A DNA stretch of 64,000 nucleotides, from NCBI RefSeq assembly GCF_000685965.1, contig NZ_JMLE01000006.1:62001-126000 (forward strand), in the 5' to 3' direction. Positions 27,145-35,286 of the stretch are shown piece by piece. The DNA comes from Arthrobacter sp. UNC362MFTsu5.1. Lineage in GTDB: Bacteria > Actinomycetota > Actinomycetes > Actinomycetales > Micrococcaceae. Under the pieces are notes generated by a model. That model was given only the letters and a program-made list of their open reading frames with translations, was not told the origin of the DNA and ran no database searches. The stretch's first letter is position 1. Every line of letters begins with the position of its first letter. The position numbers were made by a program, and so were the translations under genes.

Positions 27145-28158
27145 CTAGGCGCTGAGGCCCAGGTCTTCGTGCATTACCTGGGCCAGAAGGTCCTTGCCGG
27201 CGAGGTACCGTTCAAGGTCGTTCAGGGCTGCATCCGACATCCTCCGCGTTTCGGTCCCGAGGGAGCCTGCGATGTGCGGGGTGATGATCACGTTGGGAAG
27301 GTCGTACAGCACGGAGTCCGCGGGCAGGGGCTCGGGTTCCGTGACGTCGAGCAGCGCGGTGATGCGTCCCGTGGCGCATTCGGCTTCGAGTGCTTTGGTG
27401 TCAAGGAGCGAACCGCGTGCGGTGTTAATGAGCGTTGCGTGGTCCTTCATGGCGCGAAGCTCCCGGGTGCTGATCATGTTGCGTGTTTCCGGCAGGGCCG
27501 GTGCGTGGATGGTGACGACGTCGGACACCGGCAGGAGTTCCTCAAGGTTCACCAGCCTGCCGCCCGCGGCGGCCACCTCGAGCGGATCGGCGTAGGGATC
27601 GCTGACCAGGCAGGTGACGTCCTGGAGTTGCTGGACCAGTTGGACCACCCTGCGGCCGATGCGTGAGAAGCCGATGACGCCCACCACGCGGCCGATGTTT
27701 CCCAGCTCGCCCCGTTCGGTGGCGTAGCGCCAGTCATCACGGGAGACGCGGGCATCGTTGGCGAGAACGTGGGCCTTCTTGCCGGCCAGGACGATCGATG
27801 CGAACGTGAATTCGGCGACGGGGATCGCGTTGGCGTCGGCGCCGTTGGTCACGAGGATGCCCCGGTCCCATAGTTCTTCGCTGACGAAGCCCCGGACCGT
27901 TCCCGCGCAGTGGAAGACGGCGCGCAGCTTGGGCATGCGCTCCAGCCGCTCTGCGTTGAGCCGCGGCACTCCCCAGCTGGTAAGAAGGATTTCAACCTCC
28001 GCCAAACGTCCTGCGAGTTCGGGTGAGTCCAGGGAATCCGTCCACGGCTGACCGCCGAGGTCGACCAGTCCTGCCAGCCGGTCCAGCCGCGTGGAATCAA
28101 ACTGGTCAGCAAAGGTTCCGCTATTCATGACCAGCAGTGCCTGGGGCTTGAGCGACAT
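27145..28158 (-). CDS. D-isomer-specific 2-hydroxyacid dehydrogenase
   Basis: An NAD(P)-dependent oxidoreductase of 337 aa. The catalytic pieces are Arg in I-N-T-A-R-G-S, Glu in D-V-T-E-P-E, and His in I-T-P-H-I-A-G-S. The cofactor loop reads G-V-I-G-F-S-R-I-G-R-R-V, a GxGxxG variant with Phe at the second Gly. It is the first gene of the sugar-uptake operon (ATG preceded by GGGAGG) and divergent from the heparinase-like gene. It may reduce a keto acid derived from the sugar, such as a uronate product; the substrate is not readable. Confidence 0.87.
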   Translation of the reverse strand: MSLKPQALLVMNSGTFADQFDSTRLDRLAGLVDLGGQPWTDSLDSPELAGRLAEVEILLTSWGVPRLNAERLERMPKLRAVFHCAGTVRGFVSEELWDRGILVTNGADANAIPVAEFTFASIVLAGKKAHVLANDARVSRDDWRYATERGELGNIGRVVGVIGFSRIGRRVVQLVQQLQDVTCLVSDPYADPLEVAAAGGRLVNLEELLPVSDVVTIHAPALPETRNMISTRELRAMKDHATLINTARGSLLDTKALEAECATGRITALLDVTEPEPLPADSVLYDLPNVIITPHIAGSLGTETRRMSDAALNDLERYLAGKDLLAQVMHEDLGLSA

Positions 28159-28208
28159 TGAGGGGATCCTCCCTTCGAGTTTCGGGCGGCCTGCTCGGCC
28201 GGTTATTT

Positions 28209-28224
28209 ATGTGTTGCATCACAT
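28209..28224. promoter_or_regulatory. Candidate operator 1 in divergent sugar-locus promoter
   Basis: ATGTG-TTGCAT-CACAT, perfect 5-base arms with a 6-base spacer, lies 51 bp before the dehydrogenase start in the AT-rich 165-bp region shared by both operons. Confidence 0.4.
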
Positions 28225-28278
28225 CTAATAATCAGTACATACTCATAAACAAGACAATTCATTCAACCCATTCGAACT

Positions 28279-28294
28279 TGATCTGAAACGATCA
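28279..28294. promoter_or_regulatory. Candidate operator 2 in divergent sugar-locus promoter
   Basis: TGATC-TGAAAC-GATCA has the same 5-6-5 geometry as the first site and lies 30 bp before the heparinase-like gene start. A TCGAAC word flanks it on each side (near 28272 and 28298). It is a plausible site for the DeoR/LacI-type regulator encoded two genes on. Confidence 0.42.
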
Positions 28295-28323
28295 GACTCG
28301 AACAAGCGAGGGAAGAATCCAGT

Positions 28324-30315
28324 ATGGCAACAACCCCCGGCACCGCAGCCGTGGAAGCGCCGCCACTGTCCAGCACGCACCCGCTGCGCGCAGCGTGGGG
28401 CAGTAAAGCTGACGCCCCTGCGCTGCTTGAGGCGCTCCATGGTTCGAGGCAGCGCCTCATCGTCCGTCCCGCGTCCGACGGCGCGTGGCAGCCCGCCGGC
28501 TCCCGCCCGCTGGGGAAGTTGGCCGCCCGCGCGAAAGACGAGAAGGGGAGCCCGTGGCCCCAGCCGCTTGTGTCCCAGTACGCGAGGTACTTCCGCGATG
28601 GAAACCGCACGGCCTATGAGGGTCTCGTGGCGGATCGCCAGCAGCGGCTGACCCGCGCCGTCGTGATGGCGGCTCTTTCCGGAGAGCCTGACTGGCTGGA
28701 TGAAGCGATCGACGGGGCGTATCTCCTGTGCGAGCAGAGTTCCTGGAGCTGGGCCGCGCACGACGACGTCAACAGCCGCGCCGGGGAGGTGGTCCCGAAC
28801 CGTTCGCGCCCGTATGTGGACCTTGGCGCAGGCGAGGTTGCGGCGCAGCTGGCCTGGCTGGACCTGGTGCTGGGCGAACGGCTGGACGAGCGGGCACCCG
28901 GGCTGCGGAAGCGCCTGCGGGACGAAACGCACGACCGCGTGATCCGGCCTTTCCTGGACCGCCTCGACTGGCACTGGCTCGGCCTCGACGGGGATGTCCA
29001 CAACTGGAACCCGTGGATCCACTCGAACATCATCGTTGCCGCGCTGCTCCTAGTGGACGATCCCGCGCTGCAGGCCCGCACCATCGCACGGTGCATCGAA
29101 GGTATTGACCGTTTCCTCGCGTCCATCCCGGACGACGGCGCCATCGACGAGGGTTTCGCCTACTGGTGGAACGGCGCGGGCCGGGCACTGGAAGGCCTCG
29201 CGGTCCTGGAACAAGCCACCGACGGGATGCTCGACGCCGACCTCCCGGTCACCCGTGCGCTGGCCGCCTTCCCGCACCGCATGCACCTCGGCCACCGGTG
29301 GTTCCTCAATGTTGCCGATGGTCCGGCGCGCGCAGCCGGCGGGCTCCCGTGGGACATGCTGCACCGGTGGGCCGTGCGCCTGGGCGACGCGGAAGCCGCG
29401 CAGCACGCTGCGGCCTTCGCCGGCACGGAACCTGATGCGGCGGCCGGACTCGGCCGGGTCTTGCACTCGCTGTTGGCGCCCCGTCCGGGGGCCGGCGGGA
29501 AGCACCCGACTGAGCCGCCACTGACGGCCTTCGCCTACCTTCCGTCCGTGCAGATCATGGTGGCCCGGCAAACTCCGGGCACCGTGGCCGGCCTGACCCT
29601 GGCAGCCAAGGGCGGCCACAACGGCGAGCACCACAACCACCGCGACGTCGGCTCGGTAGTGGTGGCCGTCGACGGTGTGCCGCTGCTCGTGGACGCCGGC
29701 CAGCCCACCTACACCGCCCAGACTTTCGGACCCGACCGCTACGGAATCCGGGCCATGCAAAGCGCCTGGCACAGTGTCCCGGCGCCGTTCGGGCTGGAGC
29801 AGGGGACCGGGAAGGAGTTCGCCGCGACAGTCCTCCAGGAGCCCGCGGCGGACGAACCGGCGCTTGCCCTCGGACTCGGCGCAGCCTACGGGCTGGGCCA
29901 CGCCGAACAGTGGATCCGCACATCGCTGCTCAACCGGGAACAGGGCACGGTTGTCATCGACGATCGCTGGAACCTGCCCGAACCGCCGCCTGGGGGGCTT
30001 CCGCCGGAAGGAACGAACGACGTCGACATCACGTACCTCGCCGCCGGCACCGTGAGCGTCGGTAGTGACGCGGCCACTGTTCTGCCGCACGGTATCCCGG
30101 CGGACGGCCTGCCGGCCCGAAGCGGAGGACGGGGCGTCCGGTTGCGCTGGAAGCCGGCCACCGCCGTCGTACTGACGGACGAATGGCATCTTGACGATCC
30201 GCTCCTGCGGGACGTCTGGGGCGAAAAACTGACCCGCCTGCGGTTCCGCATGCCAACCGAAACCCGCGCCTCCGGCGCGTTCACCCTCACTGTGGAGGCA
30301 ACTCATGAGCACTGA
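28324..30315 (+). CDS. Heparinase II/III family protein (polysaccharide lyase-like)
   Basis: The 663-aa protein has the heparinase II/III plan: an N-terminal alpha/alpha toroid (about 60-390, with W-N-P-W-I-H-S-N near 223) and a C-terminal beta-sheet domain containing G-G-H-N-G-E-H-H-N-H-R-D-V-G-S followed by D-G-V-P-L-L-V-D-A-G-Q-P-T-Y. Characterised relatives cleave uronic-acid-containing polymers by beta-elimination. No signal peptide is seen, so it probably acts in the cytosol on imported oligosaccharides. The ATG at 28324 follows GAGGGAAG. It starts the plus-strand operon; its last 11 bases overlap the regulator gene. The exact uronate substrate is unknown. Confidence 0.82.
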   Translation: MATTPGTAAVEAPPLSSTHPLRAAWGSKADAPALLEALHGSRQRLIVRPASDGAWQPAGSRPLGKLAARAKDEKGSPWPQPLVSQYARYFRDGNRTAYEGLVADRQQRLTRAVVMAALSGEPDWLDEAIDGAYLLCEQSSWSWAAHDDVNSRAGEVVPNRSRPYVDLGAGEVAAQLAWLDLVLGERLDERAPGLRKRLRDETHDRVIRPFLDRLDWHWLGLDGDVHNWNPWIHSNIIVAALLLVDDPALQARTIARCIEGIDRFLASIPDDGAIDEGFAYWWNGAGRALEGLAVLEQATDGMLDADLPVTRALAAFPHRMHLGHRWFLNVADGPARAAGGLPWDMLHRWAVRLGDAEAAQHAAAFAGTEPDAAAGLGRVLHSLLAPRPGAGGKHPTEPPLTAFAYLPSVQIMVARQTPGTVAGLTLAAKGGHNGEHHNHRDVGSVVVAVDGVPLLVDAGQPTYTAQTFGPDRYGIRAMQSAWHSVPAPFGLEQGTGKEFAATVLQEPAADEPALALGLGAAYGLGHAEQWIRTSLLNREQGTVVIDDRWNLPEPPPGGLPPEGTNDVDITYLAAGTVSVGSDAATVLPHGIPADGLPARSGGRGVRLRWKPATAVVLTDEWHLDDPLLRDVWGEKLTRLRFRMPTETRASGAFTLTVEATHEH

Positions 30316-31456
30316 ACCAGGCCCGGAAGCGGGCGGCAAGTCCCTGTTCTCGCTGCAGCGCCGTGAGCGGCTCATGGAGGAACTGCGGGCCCACGGGGCC
30401 ATCACGGTCCGTGGCATCGCCGCGAAACTGGGTGTCAGCGAACTGACCATCCGGCGTGACGTGAACCTCCTCGCTGATGAAGGGCTGGTGTCCCGCGTGC
30501 ACGGCGGCGCCACGCTTCCCAGCCCGCTGGACCGTTCCGCGACTGCGGGCCTGCCGTCGCCCCACAGCTACTCCATCGGCATGGTGGTCCCTTCCCTGGA
30601 CTACTACTGGCCGCAGGTCATCAGCGGAGCCCGGGCGGAGGCCGAGGAGCAAAACCTGCGGATCCTGGTCCGCGGTTCCGCCTACGACGCCGCCGACAAC
30701 CGCCGGCAGGTGCAGGCCCTGCTGGACACCCAGAACATCGACGGGTTGATTGTGGCCCCGGACATGACCGGTGAACGCGGCCAGGAACTGCTTCGGTGGC
30801 TCAATGCGCTGCCCATCCCGGTGGTGCTGGCGGAGCGCCGCTCGCCCGGCGACAACCCGGCCCACCGCCTTGAGTGGGTTGCCACTGACCATGCATTCGG
30901 CGCCGGCATGGCGGTCCGGCACCTTTGGCAGGAGGGCCACCGGCAGATCGGCTGCCTCACCGATTCCTCCAGTCCCACCAGCCCGCACGTGGTGCGGGGG
31001 TGGCGGCAGGCCATGAAGGCCCTGAAAATCCCGGTGGAGAAGTCCGTCCATGAAGACTCGGCCCAGCTGGTGAACGGCGACCGCGCCGCGCACTTTGACC
31101 ACGTCCTCGAGCTTTGCAAGACCACGGGGACCACGGCCATGCTGGTCCATTCGGACACCCAGGCGGTGGCGTTCGTGCAGCACTGCGTGGACAGGGGAAT
31201 TCAGGTGCCGGGGGACATGGCGGTCGTGGGATACGACGACGAAGTGGCCTATCTTGCCGAGCCCGCCATCTCTGCTGTGCGGCCGCCCAAACAGTATGTG
31301 GGGAAGGTTGCCGTCCAGCTCATGGCGGCACGCCTGGCGGAAGGAAGGTTGCGGCCGGTACACCGCATTGAACTGAACCCGGAGCTGATCCTCCGGGAGT
31401 CATCGGTCGGTGCGCCGCGGGTTCCTGCCGCAGGCGTGCTTCAGGACTCCCTGTGA
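30305..31456 (+). CDS. Transcriptional regulator: DeoR-type HTH fused to LacI-type sugar sensor
   Basis: Residues 18-72 are a DeoR-family helix-turn-helix (R-R-E-R-L-M-E-E-L, then I-A-A-K-L-G-V-S-E-L-T-I-R-R-D and V-S-R-V-H-G-G-A). The rest, from about 88, is a periplasmic-binding-protein-like effector domain of the LacI/GalR kind (I-G-M-V-V-P-S, then V-V-G-Y-D-D-E near 310), in place of the usual DeoR sugar-phosphate domain. It should therefore sense a free sugar or oligosaccharide. Total length is 383 aa. It overlaps the lyase gene by 11 bp and the ThuA-like gene by 4 bp, so it is co-expressed with the enzymes it probably controls. Confidence 0.88.
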   Translation: MSTEPGPEAGGKSLFSLQRRERLMEELRAHGAITVRGIAAKLGVSELTIRRDVNLLADEGLVSRVHGGATLPSPLDRSATAGLPSPHSYSIGMVVPSLDYYWPQVISGARAEAEEQNLRILVRGSAYDAADNRRQVQALLDTQNIDGLIVAPDMTGERGQELLRWLNALPIPVVLAERRSPGDNPAHRLEWVATDHAFGAGMAVRHLWQEGHRQIGCLTDSSSPTSPHVVRGWRQAMKALKIPVEKSVHEDSAQLVNGDRAAHFDHVLELCKTTGTTAMLVHSDTQAVAFVQHCVDRGIQVPGDMAVVGYDDEVAYLAEPAISAVRPPKQYVGKVAVQLMAARLAEGRLRPVHRIELNPELILRESSVGAPRVPAAGVLQDSL

Positions 31457-32160
31457 CCGCGGCTGCACCGCGGGCGCTGGTGCTGAGCGGCACGGGGCGG
31501 TACGCGGATCCGTGGCATCCTTTCGCGGAGACTTCCGCGGCCCTGGCGGTGCTCCTCCGGGAGGCCGGCTTCGGCGTGGAGACTCCCGACGACGTCGATG
31601 CCGCCCTGGCCGGGCTGGCTGCCCCTGGCCGGTCAGCGCCGGAAGGGCCCGTCGACGCCGGCCTTCCCGGGCTGCTGGTGGTGAACCTCGGCCTCCCGCG
31701 TGATGGCCGGCCCTCGCCCGGAACGCCGGAAGCCATGGCAGGTCTGCGGCGCTGGCTGGCGGACGGCATGCCCATGCTGGTGAGCCACGTCAGCTCCACC
31801 AGTTTCCTGGACTTTCCGGAGTGGGCGGAGGCGCTGGGCGGCCGCTGGATCCGGGGAACGTCAATGCACCCCGACTACGGCCACGCGGAGATTCGCGTGC
31901 GGCCGGAATCCGGTGGCCTGGTCGAGGGCATCGCGGACTTTGAGCTGCTGGACGAGCGCTACAGCTACCTGCAGACTGCGCCCGCCATCAACGTCCACGC
32001 CACCCACACTTACGAGGGCCTCGAGCATCCGGTCATGTGGTCCCTGGACCGGGGCCCTGGCCGGACGTTCTACGACGCCCTGGGCCACGACGCCGCCTCC
32101 TTCGAATCTCCTGAGCACCGCGAGCTCCTGCTGCGCGCCATTGCGTGGCTCACCGCCTAG
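31453..32160 (+). CDS. ThuA-like domain protein
   Basis: The 235-aa protein has the ThuA (glutamine-amidotransferase-like) fold pattern: A-L-V-L-S-G-T-G-R-Y at the N-terminus, a G-L-L-V-V-N-L-G strand, S-H-V-S-S-T-S-F-L-D-F mid-protein and H-P-V-M-W-S-L-D-R-G-P-G-R-T-F-Y-D-A-L-G-H near the end. ThuA proteins were named from trehalose/maltose/sucrose use in rhizobia, and their reaction is poorly known. The GTG start overlaps the regulator stop as GTGA. Its place in the operon suggests processing of a sugar intermediate. Confidence 0.75.
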   Translation: MTAAAPRALVLSGTGRYADPWHPFAETSAALAVLLREAGFGVETPDDVDAALAGLAAPGRSAPEGPVDAGLPGLLVVNLGLPRDGRPSPGTPEAMAGLRRWLADGMPMLVSHVSSTSFLDFPEWAEALGGRWIRGTSMHPDYGHAEIRVRPESGGLVEGIADFELLDERYSYLQTAPAINVHATHTYEGLEHPVMWSLDRGPGRTFYDALGHDAASFESPEHRELLLRAIAWLTA

Positions 32161-32182
32161 CCTCCACGACCCCAAGGAACCC

Positions 32183-34108
32183 ATGCCACTCACAGCGCCT
32201 CCTGCTGCCTTGACCCTGCCCGCACTGGACCGCGCGTTGTCGCCGCACACCGGCCTGACCCGTGAGCACTGGTGTGCCTACGCCGACTTCCTGCTCCGCT
32301 CCGCCCACCGGTACGGCAGCGAAGACCACGCCAACCTCCGGCTGCCTGGTGCCAACAGCGCCTACGGCCCGCGAAGCGATGCGCTGGAGGCGTTCGCACG
32401 GACCTTCCTTCTGGCGTCCTTCCGGATGGCAGGCGACCCCCAGGGGACAGGCTGGATTGCGGACTGGTATGCCCGTGGCCTTGACGCCGGGACCAACCCT
32501 GCCAACGAGGACCGCTGGCCCACCCCCGGGGAACTCGGACAGGCCAAGGTTGAGGCGGCCTCGCTGGCGGTCGGGCTGGCGCTGACCCGCGACGTGCTGT
32601 GGGACAAACTCCCGGAGCGCGTCCAGGCACAACTGATCGCCTGGTTCGAAACGGTCATCGGAGAGGAATACCCGCCCATCAACTGGGTGTGGTTCCAGAT
32701 CGTGGTGGAGACGTTCCTGGCCGGCGTCGGAGGACGATATTCGGACGGGGACATCGACGCCGGGCTGGCCATCCATGATTCCCTGTACCGCGGCCACGGC
32801 TGGTTTGCCGACGGCCCGGAACGCGCCTATGACCACTACGTCGGCTGGGCCTTCCAGGTCTACCCGCAGCTCTGGGCGCTCATGGCCCCGGACGATCCGC
32901 GGGTCCAGGCGCGTAAAAAGCGTGACGGAGAGCGGTTGGCCGACTTCCTCGACGACGCCGCCTGCCTTGTGGGGGGCAACGGCGCGCCGCTGATCCAGGG
33001 ACGCAGCCTCATCTACCGCTTCGCCGCCGCCGCGCCTTTCTGGGCGGGTGAGCTTTCGGGACACACCCGGCTGTCCCCGGGAATGAGCCGGCGGGCGGCT
33101 TCCGGGATGCTGGACTATTTCGCCCGCCGCGGGGCGATAACCGAGGACGGCCTGCTCTCCATCGGCTGGCACGGCGAGTTTCCCGGCATGAGGCAGTCCT
33201 ATTCAGGCGCCGGCTCACCGTACTGGGCCGCCAAGGGTTTCCTCGGGTTGGCCTTACCGGCGGATCACCGGGTGTGGACCGCGGTCGAGGAGCCACTCCC
33301 TGTGGAAATAGGCGATATCCAGCGGCTCATCACCGCCCCGGGGTGGCAGGTGGACGGAACCGCGGCAGACGGTGTGGTGCGCATCCGGAACCACGGGACG
33401 GACCACGCCAACCCCGGCGTTGCAGCAGCAGACTCACCGCTCTACGCGCGCCTCGGGTACTCCACGCATACCTTCCCGGACCTTGAACCGGAATCCTTGG
33501 ATAACGCCGTCGTTCTGGTGGACAGCGAGGGCCGGCTCACGCACCGCACCGGCTTCGAGAACCTCGGCCAGCGGGACCTTGGCGGTGTCCTCGCCGGCGC
33601 GTCCCGGGCCGGCACTAACTGGATTGCGGTTGATCCCGATGGCGGTCCCGACCACGGCAGCGGCGCCACAGGGACTGCAACCCGGGGCCCCGAGGTGACA
33701 GTGGTGTCGCTGACGCGGGGAGCGGTGGAACTGCGGCTCGTCCGTGTCCGCGGCGCGGCCCCGGACACGGAGGCTATCCTGCGCCTCGGCGGCTGGCCGG
33801 TGGATGCCGCTTCGGCGGTGGCCAGCCGGATCCGTCCGCTTGCCGGCTGGGGCTCGCCCCTGGACGACGCCGGAACCTGGCACCGTGAGGGGCCGCACCC
33901 GATGGGGGAGTGCCTGACCATTCCGTGGGTTGGCACGTCGGGGCGGGTGGCGGACGGTGACTACGCCGCCGTCGTCGGGCTTGGTGGAAGGGGCGCGGAG
34001 CAGGCGCTGGACGGTGCCCGGCTGGTTGGCGGGGGACAGCGGTTCGAGTTCGCGGACGGCACCCAGGTTGACCTTGACGCCGTGTGGGCGGAGTACGCCG
34101 CACCGTAA
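32183..34108 (+). CDS. DUF2264 protein (putative glycoside hydrolase, GH154-like)
   Basis: The 641-aa protein has the DUF2264 N-terminal alpha-helical barrel (R-E-H-W-C-A-Y-A-D, then A-F-A-R-T-F-L-L-A-S-F-R, I-N-W-V-W-F-Q, D-G-P-E-R-A-Y-D-H-Y-V-G-W-A-F) and a C-terminal beta domain from about 380. DUF2264 proteins include, as I recall, the GH154 beta-glucuronidases. The ATG at 32183 follows AAGGAACCC. It lacks a signal peptide, so cytosolic action is likely. It ends the plus-strand operon, 22 bp after the ThuA-like gene. Removal of a uronate from imported oligosaccharide would fit the neighbours, but is inferred. Confidence 0.8.
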   Translation: MPLTAPPAALTLPALDRALSPHTGLTREHWCAYADFLLRSAHRYGSEDHANLRLPGANSAYGPRSDALEAFARTFLLASFRMAGDPQGTGWIADWYARGLDAGTNPANEDRWPTPGELGQAKVEAASLAVGLALTRDVLWDKLPERVQAQLIAWFETVIGEEYPPINWVWFQIVVETFLAGVGGRYSDGDIDAGLAIHDSLYRGHGWFADGPERAYDHYVGWAFQVYPQLWALMAPDDPRVQARKKRDGERLADFLDDAACLVGGNGAPLIQGRSLIYRFAAAAPFWAGELSGHTRLSPGMSRRAASGMLDYFARRGAITEDGLLSIGWHGEFPGMRQSYSGAGSPYWAAKGFLGLALPADHRVWTAVEEPLPVEIGDIQRLITAPGWQVDGTAADGVVRIRNHGTDHANPGVAAADSPLYARLGYSTHTFPDLEPESLDNAVVLVDSEGRLTHRTGFENLGQRDLGGVLAGASRAGTNWIAVDPDGGPDHGSGATGTATRGPEVTVVSLTRGAVELRLVRVRGAAPDTEAILRLGGWPVDAASAVASRIRPLAGWGSPLDDAGTWHREGPHPMGECLTIPWVGTSGRVADGDYAAVVGLGGRGAEQALDGARLVGGGQRFEFADGTQVDLDAVWAEYAAP

Positions 34109-34118
34109 AAGTCGCAGA

Positions 34119-34138
34119 GCCCGCAGCGCGGCGCGGGC
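34119..34138. terminator. Possible bidirectional terminator
   Basis: GCCCGC (34119-34124) and GCGGGC (34133-34138) form a short GC stem with an 8-base loop between the convergent DUF2264 and SatD genes. Confidence 0.4.
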
Positions 34139-34147
34139 AGCACCGGC

Positions 34148-34747
34148 TCAGCGGACCTCGAGAATCAGCTGCAGCAGCCGGGCCGCAGCGGGGCGGGCCG
34201 CGTGCTCCTCGTTCCACTGGGCCCTGGCCACGGCTTTGCTGACTGCCTGGGTGGTGATGCCAAGCTCCTGGGCGACAGCCTTTTGCTGGCCTCGCACGCC
34301 GGGCGTCAGCAAATCCAGGACACGCCACTCTGCCGCGCTACGGTCGTGCACAATGTGGCCGAGGAGCTTCAGGACGGCCTCTGCTTCCGCGGCGAGATCT
34401 GCGAACGGACCGTCAACTGCAACGGGGACGCGTTCCTTGCCGTTCCGCAGGCGGTCCACGGCGCGGCGGGCGTAGATCAGACCGTGCCCGGTAGCGTCCC
34501 TGATCTGGTTGGGCAGCGGCTCATTCACCGGCCCAACACCGATCCCGACGAACCAGCTGCCGCAGCGAAGGGCGATCAGGGCAGCCTCCACCGCCTGGTG
34601 CGGGAACTCAACGATGCCCTGGACCTCGTCCTCAACCGACCGGTCGAAGTCGAGGCGCGCCGGTATGTGCCGCAGGTCCTTGAGCAACTGCGGCACCCGG
34701 TCACCGTCGCGCCGGCTGTCCGTTTGATTGATGGTCAGCGTGAACAT
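34148..34747 (-). CDS. SatD-like protein (MarR-family-like HTH)
   Basis: The 199-aa protein starts [16 protein letters not shown], the hallmark of the SatD family seen in Gram-positive bacteria. It ends in a helix-turn-helix-like segment ([19 protein letters not shown]). The middle ([13 protein letters not shown]) is shared by the family, whose function is not established. No clear ribosome site precedes the ATG. An unrecognised ORF lies 34 bp upstream on the same strand. It converges on the sugar locus but is probably unrelated. Confidence 0.72.
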   Translation of the reverse strand: MFTLTINQTDSRRDGDRVPQLLKDLRHIPARLDFDRSVEDEVQGIVEFPHQAVEAALIALRCGSWFVGIGVGPVNEPLPNQIRDATGHGLIYARRAVDRLRNGKERVPVAVDGPFADLAAEAEAVLKLLGHIVHDRSAAEWRVLDLLTPGVRGQQKAVAQELGITTQAVSKAVARAQWNEEHAARPAAARLLQLILEVR

Positions 34748-34781
34748 TCTGGATGACAGACTACCCGGTGACGGCCCGGGC

Positions 34782-35114
34782 TCAGCGGGAATCTGACAGG
34801 CGGACAGTTCCGGAATGGACGACGGCGGGCGGCAGCGCTGGTAATCCGGCTGCGGCTTCCGGGACGCCAGTATTTCTCAGACCCTCCTGGATCATGCCCA
34901 CCAGCTGGTCAGGGCTATTCCGTGTGGTGAAGGTGAAGAAACGGAGAGGCCTCCCGGCGCCGTCCGAACCTGATGCGGGCTGCGCTGTGGCTGTTACCCG
35001 TGATTCCCTGGCGCGGAACACTACTGCAAACTGTCCCCGCACACCCAGTGAAATCTTGTCCTCAGGGTTCAGCGTCTTTAGCAGCCGGTCCGCGTCCGTT
35101 CCTGCCGGAGCCAC
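34782..35114 (-). CDS. Hypothetical protein upstream of satD
   Basis: A GTG-started frame of 110 codons fills the gap between satD and the phosphoketolase gene. The residues look like real protein in places ([18 protein letters not shown] and [11 protein letters not shown]), with good helix and strand patterns. The same frame continues upstream of the GTG with protein-like codons ([12 protein letters not shown]) until a TAG near 35185, so the gene may have lost its beginning. There is no strong ribosome site. I recognise no family. It may be a degraded gene. Confidence 0.4.
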   Translation of the reverse strand: MAPAGTDADRLLKTLNPEDKISLGVRGQFAVVFRARESRVTATAQPASGSDGAGRPLRFFTFTTRNSPDQLVGMIQEGLRNTGVPEAAAGLPALPPAVVHSGTVRLSDSR

Positions 35115-35286
35115 AACGGAGCGAAGGGTTCCGGCGTCGATGTCCTCCCAGAAGGTTGCCCTCGCGGCGAGACCAACCCATCGCTATGAACTTCTCGTCG
35201 AAAGTGTCCGGGGTTGTGTCAGGCGCGTGGAGATGTTGCGATGGGAGCTGTGCCACCGACGGAGCCCCAGCGAAACGAGGACTGCA

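Noticed and set aside
34753..35286. 178-codon N-terminal extension of phosphoketolase
   Set aside because: The frame is open but the residues are not protein-like, and a GTG with GAGGA at the right distance begins the conserved protein at 35287.
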